Notes: generated from the letters alone by a model not told the origin. A stretch of 64,000 nt of DNA from Halobacillus shinanisalinarum (GCF_022919835.1 NZ_CP095074.1:806001-870000); one strand, 5' to 3'; positions 36,493 to 45,889 are shown, counted from the stretch's first letter. A program made the numbers and translations.

Positions 36493-36981
36493 TCAGCCCT
36501 TTCCATTGCACAAATCAGTGAAGCTATCGATCTGCTCCTGCTTACCAATGGTCATAATGACATCTCCTGGAAATAGTTGCGTGTCGGCTTCGGGGATGGC
36601 AATGGTTTCGTCTCCCTTAATGATACCAATAATTGTCACACCTGTCTTGTTTCTGATCTCAGATTCCTCGATGGTTTGATGGGTAATTGGGGAAGCTTCC
36701 TTCAATTCAATCCAATCGATCACTATTTGGTTTTTAAACATTTTCAGTTTATTTGTATCAACTGGCTGATACGTTGCGCCAAGTAATTGTGCGCCAAGCT
36801 CTCTCGTTTCATCTGATGTTAAGTCCATGGCAAAATCAGCTTCTTCACTATCTGCTTCGTCGAAAAAGTAAAGCTCACGTTTACCTGTATGATGTACGAT
36901 CAGTACAAGCATACTATCCTCTGCGGTCTTCAAAGTAATCTTTTGACCAATACCCGGCAATTGTGAAACAGAAATATTCAT
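36493..36981 (-). CDS. khtT: RCK_C regulatory subunit KhtT of the K+/H+ antiporter
   Basis: A 162-residue cytoplasmic protein. Residues 1-70 form the KhtT N-terminal domain (VSQLPGIGQKITLKTAED); residues 75-160 are a TrkA-C/RCK_C domain ending LFPGDVIMTIGKQEQIDSF. In B. subtilis the RCK_C of KhtT binds c-di-AMP, which controls KhtU. Here khtT-khtU are coupled, but the small khtS gene found upstream in B. subtilis is not seen. Confidence 0.92.
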   Translation of the reverse strand: MNISVSQLPGIGQKITLKTAEDSMLVLIVHHTGKRELYFFDEADSEEADFAMDLTSDETRELGAQLLGATYQPVDTNKLKMFKNQIVIDWIELKEASPITHQTIEESEIRNKTGVTIIGIIKGDETIAIPEADTQLFPGDVIMTIGKQEQIDSFTDLCNGKG

Positions 36982-37060
36982 GCAATGTCCACTCCCTTTT
37001 TTCCCGTAAAAAATTTACTTGTTAGTATCTTACTTTTTAATGTTTTGATTATCAATTTAA

Positions 37061-37214
37061 GAGGATGTTCAAAAAGTCACCAAATGATAAACGGCGAATT
37101 TCTTCGTTTCTCGGTTTTTCCGGTCCTCACGTATGAAAGGCATACGCTGTGGTCCTCAAAACTTTCGCGCCTCGAACTTCTTGTTTCTCATTCGTCAACT
37201 TTTTGAACACACAC
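37061..37214 (+). mobile_element. MITE-like element, copy 2
   Basis: About 154 bp with GAGGATGTTCAAAAAGTC at the left and CAACTTTTTGAACACACAC at the right, 12-13-bp terminal inverted repeats. TTTAA flanks both edges as a possible target duplication. It occupies most of the khtT-deoD gap. Confidence 0.8.
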
Positions 37215-37357
37215 TTTAACAAATTAATCTAATAAGTTTCACCCGATTCCATTGTAATCTTATCAATAATAGTCCTGCCAATCTAGACCCTAGTTTGTTT
37301 TCTCTTACCTAATATGGTAATTTAAAATAGTTAAATGTTTATAAGGAGGTTATACTA

Positions 37358-38068
37358 ATGAGTGTACATATTGGTGCCAAACCCGGAGATATTGCTGATA
37401 AGATTCTATTACCTGGAGATCCATTAAGAGCAAAATATATTGCCGAGAATTTCCTTGAAGATGCAACATGCTACAACGAAGTGCGCGGGATGTATGGTTA
37501 TACTGGAACATATAAAGGGGAACGCATTTCTGTGCAGGGAACAGGGATGGGCGTCCCGTCTATTTCCATTTATATTAATGAACTGATGGAAAGTTATGAT
37601 GTTCAAAAGTTAATCCGTGTGGGTACATGTGGTGCCCTGCAAAAAGACGTAAAGGTACGCGACGTTATTTTGGCCTCCACATCTACAACAGATTCTCAAA
37701 TGAACCGTATGGTATTTAATGGAATTGATTTTGCGCCCACTGCTGATTTTGAACTTTTGAAAAATGCCTATGATGCTGGTGTAAATAAAGGCCTTAAGCT
37801 GCGTGTCGGTAATGTCTTTACAAGTGACAGCTTCTACCGTGAAAATGCGATGGATCTTTTTAACCTATTAGCTAAATATAATGTTTTAGCCGTTGAAATG
37901 GAAACAACAGCATTATATACGCTTGCAGCTAAGTTCAATCGCCAAGCGCTTTCAGTTCTCACCGTCAGCGACCACATTTTAACAGGTGAAGAAACATCCT
38001 CAGAAGAACGTCAGACGACCTTTAATGAGATGATCGAAGTAGCCTTAGAAGCTGCGATTCAAGACTAA
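37358..38068 (+). CDS. deoD: Purine nucleoside phosphorylase, DeoD type
   Basis: Cleaves purine (deoxy)nucleosides with phosphate in salvage. The 236-residue hexameric form shows [31 protein letters not shown] at the N-terminus in pieces typical of Deo[13 protein letters not shown] (phosphate loop), [21 protein letters not shown] and the catalytic Asp in VSDHILTGE. The ATG at 37358 follows AAGGAGG. Single gene with terminator. Confidence 0.97.
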   Translation: MSVHIGAKPGDIADKILLPGDPLRAKYIAENFLEDATCYNEVRGMYGYTGTYKGERISVQGTGMGVPSISIYINELMESYDVQKLIRVGTCGALQKDVKVRDVILASTSTTDSQMNRMVFNGIDFAPTADFELLKNAYDAGVNKGLKLRVGNVFTSDSFYRENAMDLFNLLAKYNVLAVEMETTALYTLAAKFNRQALSVLTVSDHILTGEETSSEERQTTFNEMIEVALEAAIQD

Positions 38069-38088
38069 TGCAGTGGTCTTTTCGTTAC

Positions 38089-38114
38089 AAGCCCGCCTAG
38101 AGTGGGCTTTTTTT
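38089..38114 (+). terminator. Intrinsic terminator of deoD
   Basis: Arms AAGCCCGCC and AGTGGGCTT (one G-T pair) with a TTTTTTT tail. It touches the stop codon of the convergent DUF2642-like frame. Confidence 0.85.
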
Positions 38115-38343
38115 ATTCCTTCCTAAAATGAATGATATCTTGAATCTGAATAACGTACACAGCATCCTTTATCCCCATCCAGATGTGATCATTATTCACA
38201 GCTCCAAGTCTTCCCTTCACTGTACCAGTTATCGTATAAACGAGGAGCATTGTACCTGTCATTTTCTTTAACAGTCCCCAATGGGCGCTTCCTTTGGATG
38301 AGGGAATAGCAGCTTCAATGACCCACTGATTCTCAACTCCTAT
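38113..38343 (-). CDS. DUF2642/YuzF-like short protein without a canonical start codon
   Basis: A 76-codon minus-strand frame encodes the DUF2642-like pattern TITGTVKGRLGAVNNDHIWM followed by AVYVIQIQDIIHF. Coding character is clear from about 38334 to the stop at 38113. No ATG, GTG or TTG opens the frame in a suitable place: an AUA at 38343 sits 4 nt after a strong GGGGGAGG. Further upstream in the same frame an ATG (MDRQQV) is cut off by TAA. It may be an AUA start, a gene with a nonsense mutation, or a decaying copy. Related proteins are spore-coat or forespore-associated. Confidence 0.5.
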   Translation of the reverse strand: MGVENQWVIEAAIPSSKGSAHWGLLKKMTGTMLLVYTITGTVKGRLGAVNNDHIWMGIKDAVYVIQIQDIIHFRKE

Positions 38344-38407
38344 TAAGCCTCCCCCTCTAGTTTATACCTGTTGTCTGTCCATAGTTTGTGTCAACATCTA
38401 TAAAACG

Positions 38408-38446
38408 AAAAGCAGCCTCAAATTGTAATCAATTTGAGACTGCTTT
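38408..38446. terminator. Intrinsic terminator after pepA
   Basis: Long arms AAAGCAGCCTCAAATTG and CAATTTGAGACTGCTTT with one mismatch and a TAAT loop; T-rich on the minus strand. Confidence 0.85.
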
Positions 38447-38471
38447 AAAATAAATTAGAACTAAGCTAAAC

Positions 38472-39956
38472 CTATCTTGTTAAAATGTAATTAGCCAGCG
38501 TTCGAGACATTACACCTGTTGGACCTTTTGGCCCCAAGTCATGCGCTGTTTCAGAAGCAGATGTTCCAGCAATATCTAAATGAACCCATGGAGTATCTTC
38601 TGCAAATTCCCCAACAAATGCACCGCCCATAATAGGATGCGCCTTACGTGTAGGAGAGTTATTCAAGTCAGCGATCGAACTTTTCCTTACTTGTGCTTGG
38701 TAGTCCTCATTGTAAGGAAGCTGCCATATTGGCTCCCCCACTTTCTCACCACTGCTTTGCACCGTTTTAAAAAAGTCTTCATTGTTCGTTAATGCCCCTG
38801 TCATCCACGAACCTAATGCTGTCACCATGCCGCCGGTTAATGTTGCAACGTTGATGATTCGCACAGCGTTGAGTTCCTTCGCATATGTCACCCCGTCTGC
38901 AAGGGCTAGCCTGCCTTCAGCATCCGTGTTTAATACTTCAATCGTTCTTCCACTCAATGATGTAATCACGTCGTCAGGCTTAAATGCTGATCCCGAGATC
39001 ATATTATCTGTTGAAGGAATGACGGCTAACACATTCTGTTTCGGCTTTAGGCGGCCAATTGTTTCCATCGCCCCAAGTACTGCCGCTGCACCACCCATAT
39101 CGCCTTTCATTCCAGGCATTCCTGTTTTAGATTTTATCGAGTAGCCGCCGGTATCATATGTAATACCTTTCCCTACAAATGCGGTCACATCTGTCCATTC
39201 TTCAAGTCCCTGATACTTCAATACAATCATTTTGGGTGGCTCTGCTGATCCCTGATTTACAGCCAGCAATGCCCCCATCCCAAGTTCCTCCATCTGCTCT
39301 TTCTCCAGAATTTCAGCAGTAAAGCCATGCTTTTCAGCCAAATCCACTGCATATTTAGCCATACGCGTAGATGTAAGCATATTTGCTGGAAGATGAACTA
39401 GGTGACGCGCTGAGTTCACACCTTTACTAAGAGCAATCCCCTTTTCCAAAGAGCCGAGCAACCCTTCCTTATTTTCATCAGAAATTAGGGTAATTGAATC
39501 AAATGATGCAGGTCTCTGCGTTTGATTACGTTTATAGCTTGCCAACTGATAGGTAGCTGTTCCCATAGCCTCAGAAATGACCTCTGCACATTCTTCATCT
39601 GAAAGTCCTTCCGAGCGAAAACTATCCAGAGCAATGGACAGTTGAGCGATTTTGTCTGCTTGAATCTGTTTAAATAACTTTCCAAAGGCCTTCTTTAGCC
39701 GTATGCGGTGGAGTTGAGATTTCTTTCCGAGACCCAGAAAGTAAACACGCTTTACTGGCAGCTGGCCAGAAGATAAATATTTAGATACGTGCTTATACTC
39801 AGTAGAAATGTCACCTTCCTTGACGTATGTATCCACTTGACCTGAGGAATGCTCATTCAGTGAATTATAGATTATCTGATGGTGTAAATTCTCTTCAAAT
39901 AAACCGACAACAAGTGTGTGATCCTGATCGAATAATGTTTTTCGAATCGTAAACAT
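38472..39956 (-). CDS. pepA: Leucyl aminopeptidase, M17 family
   Basis: A 494-residue hexameric zinc/manganese aminopeptidase. The N-terminal macro-like domain is followed by the catalytic domain with VGKGITYDTGGYSIKSK (metal Lys, Asp), GDMGGAAAV and the signature NTDAEGRLAL. The ATG at 39956 has GGAGGTGTTTAC upstream; the longer frame to 39971 is not supported. It is divergent from yuiD and corresponds to B. subtilis yuiE. Confidence 0.95.
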   Translation of the reverse strand: MFTIRKTLFDQDHTLVVGLFEENLHHQIIYNSLNEHSSGQVDTYVKEGDISTEYKHVSKYLSSGQLPVKRVYFLGLGKKSQLHRIRLKKAFGKLFKQIQADKIAQLSIALDSFRSEGLSDEECAEVISEAMGTATYQLASYKRNQTQRPASFDSITLISDENKEGLLGSLEKGIALSKGVNSARHLVHLPANMLTSTRMAKYAVDLAEKHGFTAEILEKEQMEELGMGALLAVNQGSAEPPKMIVLKYQGLEEWTDVTAFVGKGITYDTGGYSIKSKTGMPGMKGDMGGAAAVLGAMETIGRLKPKQNVLAVIPSTDNMISGSAFKPDDVITSLSGRTIEVLNTDAEGRLALADGVTYAKELNAVRIINVATLTGGMVTALGSWMTGALTNNEDFFKTVQSSGEKVGEPIWQLPYNEDYQAQVRKSSIADLNNSPTRKAHPIMGGAFVGEFAEDTPWVHLDIAGTSASETAHDLGPKGPTGVMSRTLANYILTR

Positions 39957-40125
39957 CGTAAACACCTCCATTTCTAAGTATACTAAAAAATGGAGAGAAA
40001 TACTTCTGCAAGCCTTCCCTTTTAAAGGACTTATGAAAGCGACATATGATACAATACCAATAATACTTTATCAGGCTTTCTATCCTATGTAGCCTGCAAT
40101 GCACGAAAGGATGTCTTTAAGCCGT

Positions 40126-40602
40126 ATGGATTTACTACATAATTTTCCTCTATGGGCGTCACTTGCCGCCATACTTTTTGCTCAAACTATCAAAATTCCG
40201 ATTCAATTCATTGCCTCAAGAAAATTCGATGCTGGACTTGCTTTCAGCACTGGAGGGATGCCAAGCAGCCATTCAGCCGCAGTTGCAGCCCTTGCGACAA
40301 GTGTAGGCGTAGATCAGGGCTTGGATTCTCCTATATTTGCCATTGCTTGTGTATTTTCAATTATCGTTATGTTCGACTCAACAGGAGTACGAAGACAAAC
40401 GGGTGAACAGGCTATTATGTTAAATATATTATTAAACGACTTTCACCGTTTCGTCGGCGAGGCTAAAGAATGGAGCAATAAGGGAGAGTTCCAAAAGAAG
40501 GAAGAGCTAAAAGAGCTTTTAGGACATCGGCCAATCGAAGTCTTTTTCGGAGCATTGACGGGCATTGGTCTCACCTTGGTTTTGAATGCCCTTATCTATT
40601 AA
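40126..40602 (+). CDS. yuiD: Divergent PAP2 family membrane protein (YuiD, DUF212)
   Basis: A 158-residue membrane protein. FSTGGMPSSHSAAVAALATS near residues 41-60 is the phosphatase-like PSSHS motif, VMFDSTGVRRQTGEQA follows, and two to three helices close the protein. The activity is unproven. The start is chosen at 40126 (MDLLHNFPLW) because it matches the usual family start and the 158-residue length; earlier in-frame ATGs at 40099 and 40111 are possible, and the ribosome binding site AAAGGA is 14 nt away. Confidence 0.85.
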   Translation: MDLLHNFPLWASLAAILFAQTIKIPIQFIASRKFDAGLAFSTGGMPSSHSAAVAALATSVGVDQGLDSPIFAIACVFSIIVMFDSTGVRRQTGEQAIMLNILLNDFHRFVGEAKEWSNKGEFQKKEELKELLGHRPIEVFFGALTGIGLTLVLNALIY

Positions 40603-40611
40603 AAAACTAAC

Positions 40612-40645
40612 AAACCGGCCTGCATACTGCAAGACCGGTTTTTGT
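40612..40645. terminator. Terminator between yuiD and yuiC
   Basis: Arms AAACCGG and CCGGTTT with inner CTGCAT/ACTGCA pairing, TTTTTG after the stem on the plus strand. Confidence 0.75.
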
Positions 40646-40648
40646 TGC

Positions 40649-41329
40649 TTATTCTTTTAGTATTTGTGTACGAAACACTTGTAATGCTTCATTTTTATTG
40701 AGTAAAGCCAGATCCTCTTCTGTAAGCGTTCCATCGCCTTCCTTAACGACATAAACCTCTACTGACTTCTTACCCCAATGCTCATAAACATCATCGACTG
40801 TAGGATAGTATAAATCAATTTTATTACCTTGTATCGCCGAACCTTTATCCGCAACAACGCCATACCCATAATTCGGAATGAACAGAATGGTTCCAATTGG
40901 ATAGACCGATAGATCTGCTGCTATAGTAGAATATAAATCTCTTTTTACACTTACGCCTGAATAAGTTATGCCGTATTGAGGATGTTCTGGTGTTTTTCCA
41001 GTTGATTCGTAACCTGCCGTATACCCTGTTGCCATAACCGTGTTACTTGGGTACTGTGAAACATCAATCGCATCCAGCAACGATTTTGGCGCTTCCACGG
41101 TAGACGTAGATACATAGCGCTTCTGTGCTTTTTTTACTTTAAGTGATTTACTTTCAAGACTTGTTCCTCTTTCCTTCATCACTGCTCCTTCTAAAGCTGA
41201 TGCTTTTTCATTACTGTATAACCAATTGTCTACGTCTTTCAACGTCATATTTGTTATGTTTACCAAGGTAAAATAGACGCCTACAGCGAATAATGTTACA
41301 AAAATAATAGTACGTAAATGTTTTATCAT
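40649..41329 (-). CDS. yuiC: 3D-domain cell-wall protein (YuiC, Sps/MltA-like)
   Basis: A 226-residue exported or anchored protein: N-terminal membrane segment (residues 4-22), a variable region, then the 3D domain ([60 protein letters not shown]), which contains the three Asp residues of stationary-phase-survival/MltA-like muralytic enzymes. Lytic transglycosylase action on peptidoglycan is the probable role. The ATG at 41329 follows GAGGTGATATTC. Confidence 0.9.
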   Translation of the reverse strand: MIKHLRTIIFVTLFAVGVYFTLVNITNMTLKDVDNWLYSNEKASALEGAVMKERGTSLESKSLKVKKAQKRYVSTSTVEAPKSLLDAIDVSQYPSNTVMATGYTAGYESTGKTPEHPQYGITYSGVSVKRDLYSTIAADLSVYPIGTILFIPNYGYGVVADKGSAIQGNKIDLYYPTVDDVYEHWGKKSVEVYVVKEGDGTLTEEDLALLNKNEALQVFRTQILKE

Positions 41330-41383
41330 GAATATCACCTCACGATGTCATCATGTCCAACATTTACCTTAACTATACAAAAA

Positions 41384-41412
41384 ACCACGATGTCAAAGAA
41401 CGACACCGTGGT
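41384..41412 (-). terminator. Intrinsic terminator of yuiB
   Basis: ACCACGGTGTC and GATATCGTGG-like arms (GACACCGTGGT on the plus strand) with TTTTTTG on the minus strand. Confidence 0.75.
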
Positions 41413-41418
41413 CTGACA

Positions 41419-41736
41419 TTAAAACATTTGATAGCCAAGCTTCCTTAATAACCTGATTACAATCCCCGCTGTAATCGTACCTGCAAACCCACACGCAAGT
41501 ACAACAATATCAACAACCTGCAGATTGGCAAGCCGTTCAAAAACTGTTTGAAAAGCTGATGAAGTTTCAGTAAAGTAATGACTTATTTCAAAGTTATCTA
41601 CGATCAGCAGTACGATAACTGGATAGACAACGGCCATGACCCAGGAAGTCCTCAAAATCATATTTATTAAAAAGCCAATACCAAAAAATAGCACAAAAAA
41701 CAGAAGCATGGAAACAACAAACTGAACAATATTCAA
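41419..41736 (-). CDS. yuiB: Membrane protein YuiB
   Basis: A 105-residue integral membrane protein with three predicted helices (residues 4-27, 31-46 and 73-95). It belongs to the YuiB family of unknown function, conserved beside the NADH dehydrogenase yumB in Bacillaceae. Start is TTG at 41736, seven nt after a consensus AGGAGG; no ATG alternative exists. The small zinc-ribbon gene yuiA often found beside it was not seen. Confidence 0.85.
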   Translation of the reverse strand: MNIVQFVVSMLLFFVLFFGIGFLINMILRTSWVMAVVYPVIVLLIVDNFEISHYFTETSSAFQTVFERLANLQVVDIVVLACGFAGTITAGIVIRLLRKLGYQMF

Positions 41737-41754
41737 AATAAATCCTCCTAATTA

Positions 41755-42105
41755 AGAAAAGCGGAAGCGCCCGGGTAGACACGACCAGCATAAGTGGAGC
41801 GGCGCAGCGGGGTGATCTTTCCCCACGGAGGCGAACCACTTATGTCTCGAGTGTCTGGGCACTGCAGCTAGACAATAAGAAAAGCGAAAAGGAGCGGTTA
41901 GACCTAAAACGCATAAGCAGAGCGCTGCAGTGAATAAAAAAGGAAGTTCGACTAAAGTCGAAACATCCTGTTTCAACGCCGAACGACCCCATGTCCTGTG
42001 GGGCCACGGAAGTGAACTGCTTATGTCGCGGAGGTCTGCCCCTTGCAGCTAGACAACATGAAAAGCAGAAGTGCCCTGGTAGACACGGTTAGAGGAAAGT
42101 TCAAT
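41755..42105. repeat. Tandem cluster of AAAAGCGG-family intergenic repeats
   Basis: Two full units (about 41755-41880 and 41880-42056) and a third start (42058-42105) each begin AAAAGCRGAA or AAAAGCG and contain GGTAGACACG or GGTTAGACC, GCATAAG, CTTATGTC and CTGCAGCTAGACAA. Inverted pieces (CCACTTATG against CATAAGTGG) allow a long hairpin. Short open frames here are not believable genes. The gap 41737-42267 contains only this and the yumB terminator. Confidence 0.6.
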
Positions 42106-42224
42106 TTAAAGTCAACACCAAACTCTCCTAAACCTTTGAGCCTCAATTCGAAAATAAAATATGTAACAGATGGTTATTTTTTAAAATCATTACCGCATTA
42201 AAATTATATATTCCTAACTCTAAA

Positions 42225-42255
42225 AAAGCAAAGGCAGATGTCCTGCCTTTGCTTT
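42225..42255 (-). terminator. Intrinsic terminator of yumB
   Basis: Arms AAAGCAAAGGCAG and CTGCCTTTGCTTT with a 5-nt loop. Confidence 0.85.
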
Positions 42256-42267
42256 AATTCATCTAAA

Positions 42268-43488
42268 TTATTTAAAGAAATTAAGCTTTCCTTTTTTAAG
42301 AACAAGTCCGATTCCGCCTAATTTAAGAAGATAACGATTGTCAATCAGTTTCTTCATTGCTGACGCTGACCAGCCAAATAACTTCTTATCTTCGAATACA
42401 ACACCAATCGCATCGCTATGTCCTAGTGAAGCAACTGTACCTTGGATCTCAGGTGTGAATGATTCTAAATGGTTATTTCCTTGCACAAGCTTTTTAAGAT
42501 TTTCAGCTGTGTGCTCAGCTTGTTGAATAGCAATCTGTGCTGTTGGAGGATAAGGACGTTCTGTCTCTTCGTTCATGATTAACGCACAATCACCAACGAT
42601 GAATACATCATCATAGTTCGGTGCACGCAAATCTCCTCGAACTGGGATTCGGCCGCGATTGGTTTCAAAACCGGCATCAACGATTAGGGAATTCCCTTGA
42701 ACTCCGGCTGCCCACACAACTGTATTAGTTGAAATTTCTTCACGTTTTTCATCTTTTTCAAATATCAGTTTATCTTCTGTTACTTCCTTAATCATCGCAC
42801 CAAGTTTGAACTCAACACCGCGTGCCTCAAGAGAGTTCATCGCATATTCCACCAGCTCAGGATCAAATCCAGGTAAGGCTGTCGGGGCCGCTTCCACATT
42901 AATTATCCGTACTTTTTCACGTGGAACGTCGTACTCTTTACAAAGCTCAGGTACACGGTTCGCAAGTTCACCGACAAATTCAATTCCTGTGAAACCAGCA
43001 CCACCTACAACAAGGTTTAAACGCTCCTCTTTCTTGTCCGCTTCGTTGTTGTATTTGGCAAAGTTATATTCAATATGCTGACGAATAAGTCGTGCACTAT
43101 TAATACTGCTGATTGTAAATGCATTTTCTTTTAGGCCTTGAATGCCGAACGTTGCTGCTTCAAATCCTAACCCGACAACTAGGTAGTCATAAGTTAGTTC
43201 ACCATTCTCTAGCAACACTTTCTTATCGTCAGGTTGAACCTTAGTTACTGTATCCTGAACGAAGTTGATTTTACTCGTGTCGATAAGATCGTTAATTTGC
43301 ATTCTTGTACGGTCGTGGTGCAGAGTCCCAGCGGCATTTTCGTGAAGCCATGTCGTTTGGTAATGATAGCTATGCTTGTTCACCAAAGTAATGTTCGCTT
43401 CATTTACGTTTAAGCTTTTTTGTAACTTAACCGCCGTCATAATTCCACCGTAGCCGGCTCCAATGATCACGATATTCGGATTGTTCAT
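42268..43488 (-). CDS. yumB: Type II NADH dehydrogenase-like flavoprotein (YumB)
   Basis: A 406-residue FAD/NAD(P)-dependent oxidoreductase. The FAD Rossmann motif GAGYGG is at residues 10-15, the NAD-binding [16 protein letters not shown] lies near 165-180, and [10 protein letters not shown] near residue 300 contacts FAD. The C-terminal basic amphipathic tail ([20 protein letters not shown]) suits membrane association. It would oxidise NADH and reduce menaquinone, linking it to the men locus in this window. The ATG at 43488 follows GGAAGTGATAATC. A Rex-like operator lies about 60 bp upstream. Confidence 0.93.
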   Translation of the reverse strand: MNNPNIVIIGAGYGGIMTAVKLQKSLNVNEANITLVNKHSYHYQTTWLHENAAGTLHHDRTRMQINDLIDTSKINFVQDTVTKVQPDDKKVLLENGELTYDYLVVGLGFEAATFGIQGLKENAFTISSINSARLIRQHIEYNFAKYNNEADKKEERLNLVVGGAGFTGIEFVGELANRVPELCKEYDVPREKVRIINVEAAPTALPGFDPELVEYAMNSLEARGVEFKLGAMIKEVTEDKLIFEKDEKREEISTNTVVWAAGVQGNSLIVDAGFETNRGRIPVRGDLRAPNYDDVFIVGDCALIMNEETERPYPPTAQIAIQQAEHTAENLKKLVQGNNHLESFTPEIQGTVASLGHSDAIGVVFEDKKLFGWSASAMKKLIDNRYLLKLGGIGLVLKKGKLNFFK

Positions 43489-43548
43489 GATTATCACTTC
43501 CATCTCGTAATTTTTAACAACATGCTTACATAAGTATAAAGTCTTTCT

Positions 43549-43566
43549 TTGTGACTCGTTTCACAC
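43549..43566 (-). promoter_or_regulatory. Probable Rex operator upstream of yumB
   Basis: TTGTGACTCGTTTCACAC matches the Rex consensus TTGTGAANNNNTTCACAA at all but two defined positions. On the minus strand it overlaps the -35 region 17 bp upstream of a TATACT -10 box. Rex represses when NADH/NAD+ is low, which would couple dehydrogenase supply to NADH level. The rest of 43489-43803 holds the divergent yumC promoter region and nothing else recognised. Confidence 0.6.
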
Positions 43567-43803
43567 AGTTCCCCATAAAAAAAAGCCCATCAATCCTATT
43601 CAAAATTTGTCATAAAATCGTAAAATGTTTTCTAGATTTATCTTAGACTTTTTCCTATCGATTTTCAAGCCTTATAATAATTTCCGAAAGTTATTAATAT
43701 TTTCACAGATAGTAAAGGCTTTCAAAACAGCAAAAATGCCATTGAAATAAAATTTATGATAAAATAGAAAAAGTGTAATTTTATGAGAAGAGGAGGCAAA
43801 CTA

Positions 43804-44790
43804 ATGGATGACAAAGTTTATGATATAACGATAATCGGTGGGGGCCCCGTCGGTTTATTTACAGCATTCTATGGCGGCATGCGTCAAGCAAGCGTTAAAA
43901 TAATAGAGAGTTTACCTCATTTGGGCGGGCAGCTTACTGCTCTTTACCCTGAAAAATATATATTTGATGTGGCAGGATTTCCACGAGTTCGCGCGCAGGA
44001 GCTTGTAGATAACTTAGAAGAACAAGCGTTAGCCTTTGATCCAGCTATTGCCCTTGACCAAGCGGTTGAGACGGTAGAGCGTCTTGAGGATAATTCCCTT
44101 AAACTTACCACAAATAAAGAGGTACATTATACACGTACACTCATCATTACAGCAGGAAATGGCGCTTTTCAGCCTAGGAGGCTGAAAATTGATGATACAG
44201 AAAGATTTGAAGAGACAAACTTACATTACCATGTGAATGATATGAATAAATTCGCTGATAAAAATGTTATGATTTGCGGCGGTGGTGACTCAGCCGTTGA
44301 TTGGGCACTGATGCTTGAGCCGATCGCGAAGCAAGTGTCACTCGTTCACCGTCGTGACAAATTCCGCGCTCATGAACATAGTGTCGAGCAACTAATGAAT
44401 TCAAATGTAAAATTGATGACACCGTTCACTCCTGAAAAAATGATCGGTAAGGATCGGGTAAGTCAAGTTGAGCTTCATGAAGTAAAAGGAGATCGTATAG
44501 AAACAATTGATGTTGATGAAGTAGTCGTTAACTACGGATTCATCTCATCCTTAGGTCCAATAAAGGATTGGGAGCTCGAAATCGACAAAAATAGTATTGT
44601 CGTTAATTCAAAGATGGAAACTAATATAGAAGGTATTTATGCTGCAGGGGACATTTGCACCTATCCAGGCAAAGTAAAACTGATTGCTTCCGGTTTTGGA
44701 GAAGGGCCAACCGCTGTAAATAATGCCAAAGCTTATCTCGACCCTAGTGCACGTGTACAACCTAAACATTCAACAAGCATGTTTTCCTAA
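43804..44790 (+). CDS. yumC: Ferredoxin/flavodoxin-NADP+ reductase, thioredoxin-reductase-like (YumC)
   Basis: A 328-residue homodimeric FNR. FAD motif [19 protein letters not shown] at residues 10-28, [25 protein letters not shown] motif [13 protein letters not shown] near residue 160, [10 protein letters not shown], and [23 protein letters not shown]. The CxxC of thioredoxin reductases is absent, as expected. B. subtilis YumC is essential and reduces ferredoxin or flavodoxin. The ATG at 43804 is 7 nt after GAGGAGG. Confidence 0.96.
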   Translation: MDDKVYDITIIGGGPVGLFTAFYGGMRQASVKIIESLPHLGGQLTALYPEKYIFDVAGFPRVRAQELVDNLEEQALAFDPAIALDQAVETVERLEDNSLKLTTNKEVHYTRTLIITAGNGAFQPRRLKIDDTERFEETNLHYHVNDMNKFADKNVMICGGGDSAVDWALMLEPIAKQVSLVHRRDKFRAHEHSVEQLMNSNVKLMTPFTPEKMIGKDRVSQVELHEVKGDRIETIDVDEVVVNYGFISSLGPIKDWELEIDKNSIVVNSKMETNIEGIYAAGDICTYPGKVKLIASGFGEGPTAVNNAKAYLDPSARVQPKHSTSMFS

Positions 44791-44806
44791 CTCAGTAAAA
44801 TACAGG

Positions 44807-44840
44807 GACTATCCTCAGCTAGTTGAGGATAGTCTTTTTT
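44807..44840 (+). terminator. Intrinsic terminator of yumC
   Basis: Perfect arms GACTATCCTCA and TGAGGATAGTC followed by TTTTTT. Confidence 0.9.
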
Positions 44841-44937
44841 ATGAACAGATTGGAGAATGTAATTGCACGGAAAACTAATTAATTGCCCATAAGCTCAATT
44901 ATTTGCATATTTGACCACTTTCGCACCACAAAAAAAT

Positions 44938-44969
44938 CCTTCTTCACATTCACTAGAACGTAAAGAAGG
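44938..44969 (-). terminator. Intrinsic terminator of yutM
   Basis: Arms CCTTCTT and AAGAAGG with further inner pairing, followed by TTTTTTT on the minus strand. Confidence 0.8.
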
Positions 44970-44981
44970 ACGAATCCGTAT

Positions 44982-45344
44982 TTAGCAGTTTGGATCTGGT
45001 GTACCAGCATTTGTTGCTGTTTTAAAAGAAGAGCCGCAGCCACAGGAAACGATAGCGTTCGGATTATCGATCGTAAACCCGCCGCCCATCATATTTTCCT
45101 TAAAATCAATGGTCGTGCCTTCAACAATTGGAATATCTTGTGTATAAATGACTACGGGGATCCCGTCTAACATTTCCGTTGTGTCTAATTCTTCATTTAT
45201 TTCGTCTTCGAAGCCCATCGCATATGACAATCCACTACAACCTCCACCTTTCACTCCAAAACGAAGGTGTGCATTGCTCGAATCTTCTTCCTTCAACATT
45301 TCCTTAATTCGATGGTTAGCTGCTTCGGTGATATTAAGAATCAT
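44982..45344 (-). CDS. yutM: A-type iron-sulfur carrier (IscA/SufA-like, YutM)
   Basis: A 120-residue HesB/IscA-type protein. The three cluster cysteines are Cys36 (GGGCSGLSY), Cys101 and Cys103 (VSCGCGSSF). It delivers Fe-S clusters or iron to client proteins together with Nfu; yutI (nfu) is 1.4 kb away on the other strand. The C-terminal extension ending PDPNC adds a non-canonical terminal cysteine. Ribosome binding site GGAGAGG precedes the ATG. Confidence 0.95.
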   Translation of the reverse strand: MILNITEAANHRIKEMLKEEDSSNAHLRFGVKGGGCSGLSYAMGFEDEINEELDTTEMLDGIPVVIYTQDIPIVEGTTIDFKENMMGGGFTIDNPNAIVSCGCGSSFKTATNAGTPDPNC

Positions 45345-45470
45345 CTAGAGCCTCTCCTTTCTTATCGTTACTGTCAGTATACTAAAATTCCCCTTGCATG
45401 ATCAAATAAACGCAATTACCCTCTATTTAAAAAAACCCTTATGAAAAGGATCATGAAGGGATTTCCCATA

Positions 45471-45867
45471 GAGGATGTTCAAAAAGTCACCAAATGATAA
45501 GAGCCGACCCTCTTCGTTTGACTTGCTTTTGAGGGGCGTGTACACCTGCCTCTAAGAGCCTCAAAGAAGTAAATTCCTCGGTGCCAAGGCAGTGGTGAAG
45601 GATATTCTCTGAAGTTGCCTCGCTACTCACGTATCATGAAGCAGCAGTAGAACTTCTACTAAAACCGTGCACGTCCCTGTGCAAGTCCGTTCCTTGGAAA
45701 ATAAGGGCATTTTTTCCTTCATGCGAGGTCGATTCGGAGAAGGTTTCCTTGATGCTCAGGAACGACCCTCGACCTTCTTGCGACGCACAGGACGTGCTAG
45801 GGTCGACATTGCTCGCGTGTCGTGGCGATCTTTCGCCCTTCTAATTTGGCAACTTTTTGCACACACC
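45471..45867 (+). mobile_element. MITE-like element, copy 3, expanded variant of about 397 bp
   Basis: It starts GAGGATGTTCAAAAAGTCAC and ends with CAACTTTTTGCACACA as in the 153-bp copies, but has an interior of about 350 bp largely unlike them. Direct repeat CCCATA(G) lies at both edges. The interior holds a nested fold: GCACGTCCCTGTGC (45669-45682) pairs with GCACAGGACGTGC (45785-45797), and AGGTCGA (45726-45732) with TCGACCT (45769-45775). No transposase; a 92-codon open frame inside is not convincing. Confidence 0.7.
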
Positions 45868-45889
45868 CATAGACAAAAGCTAGACACTT

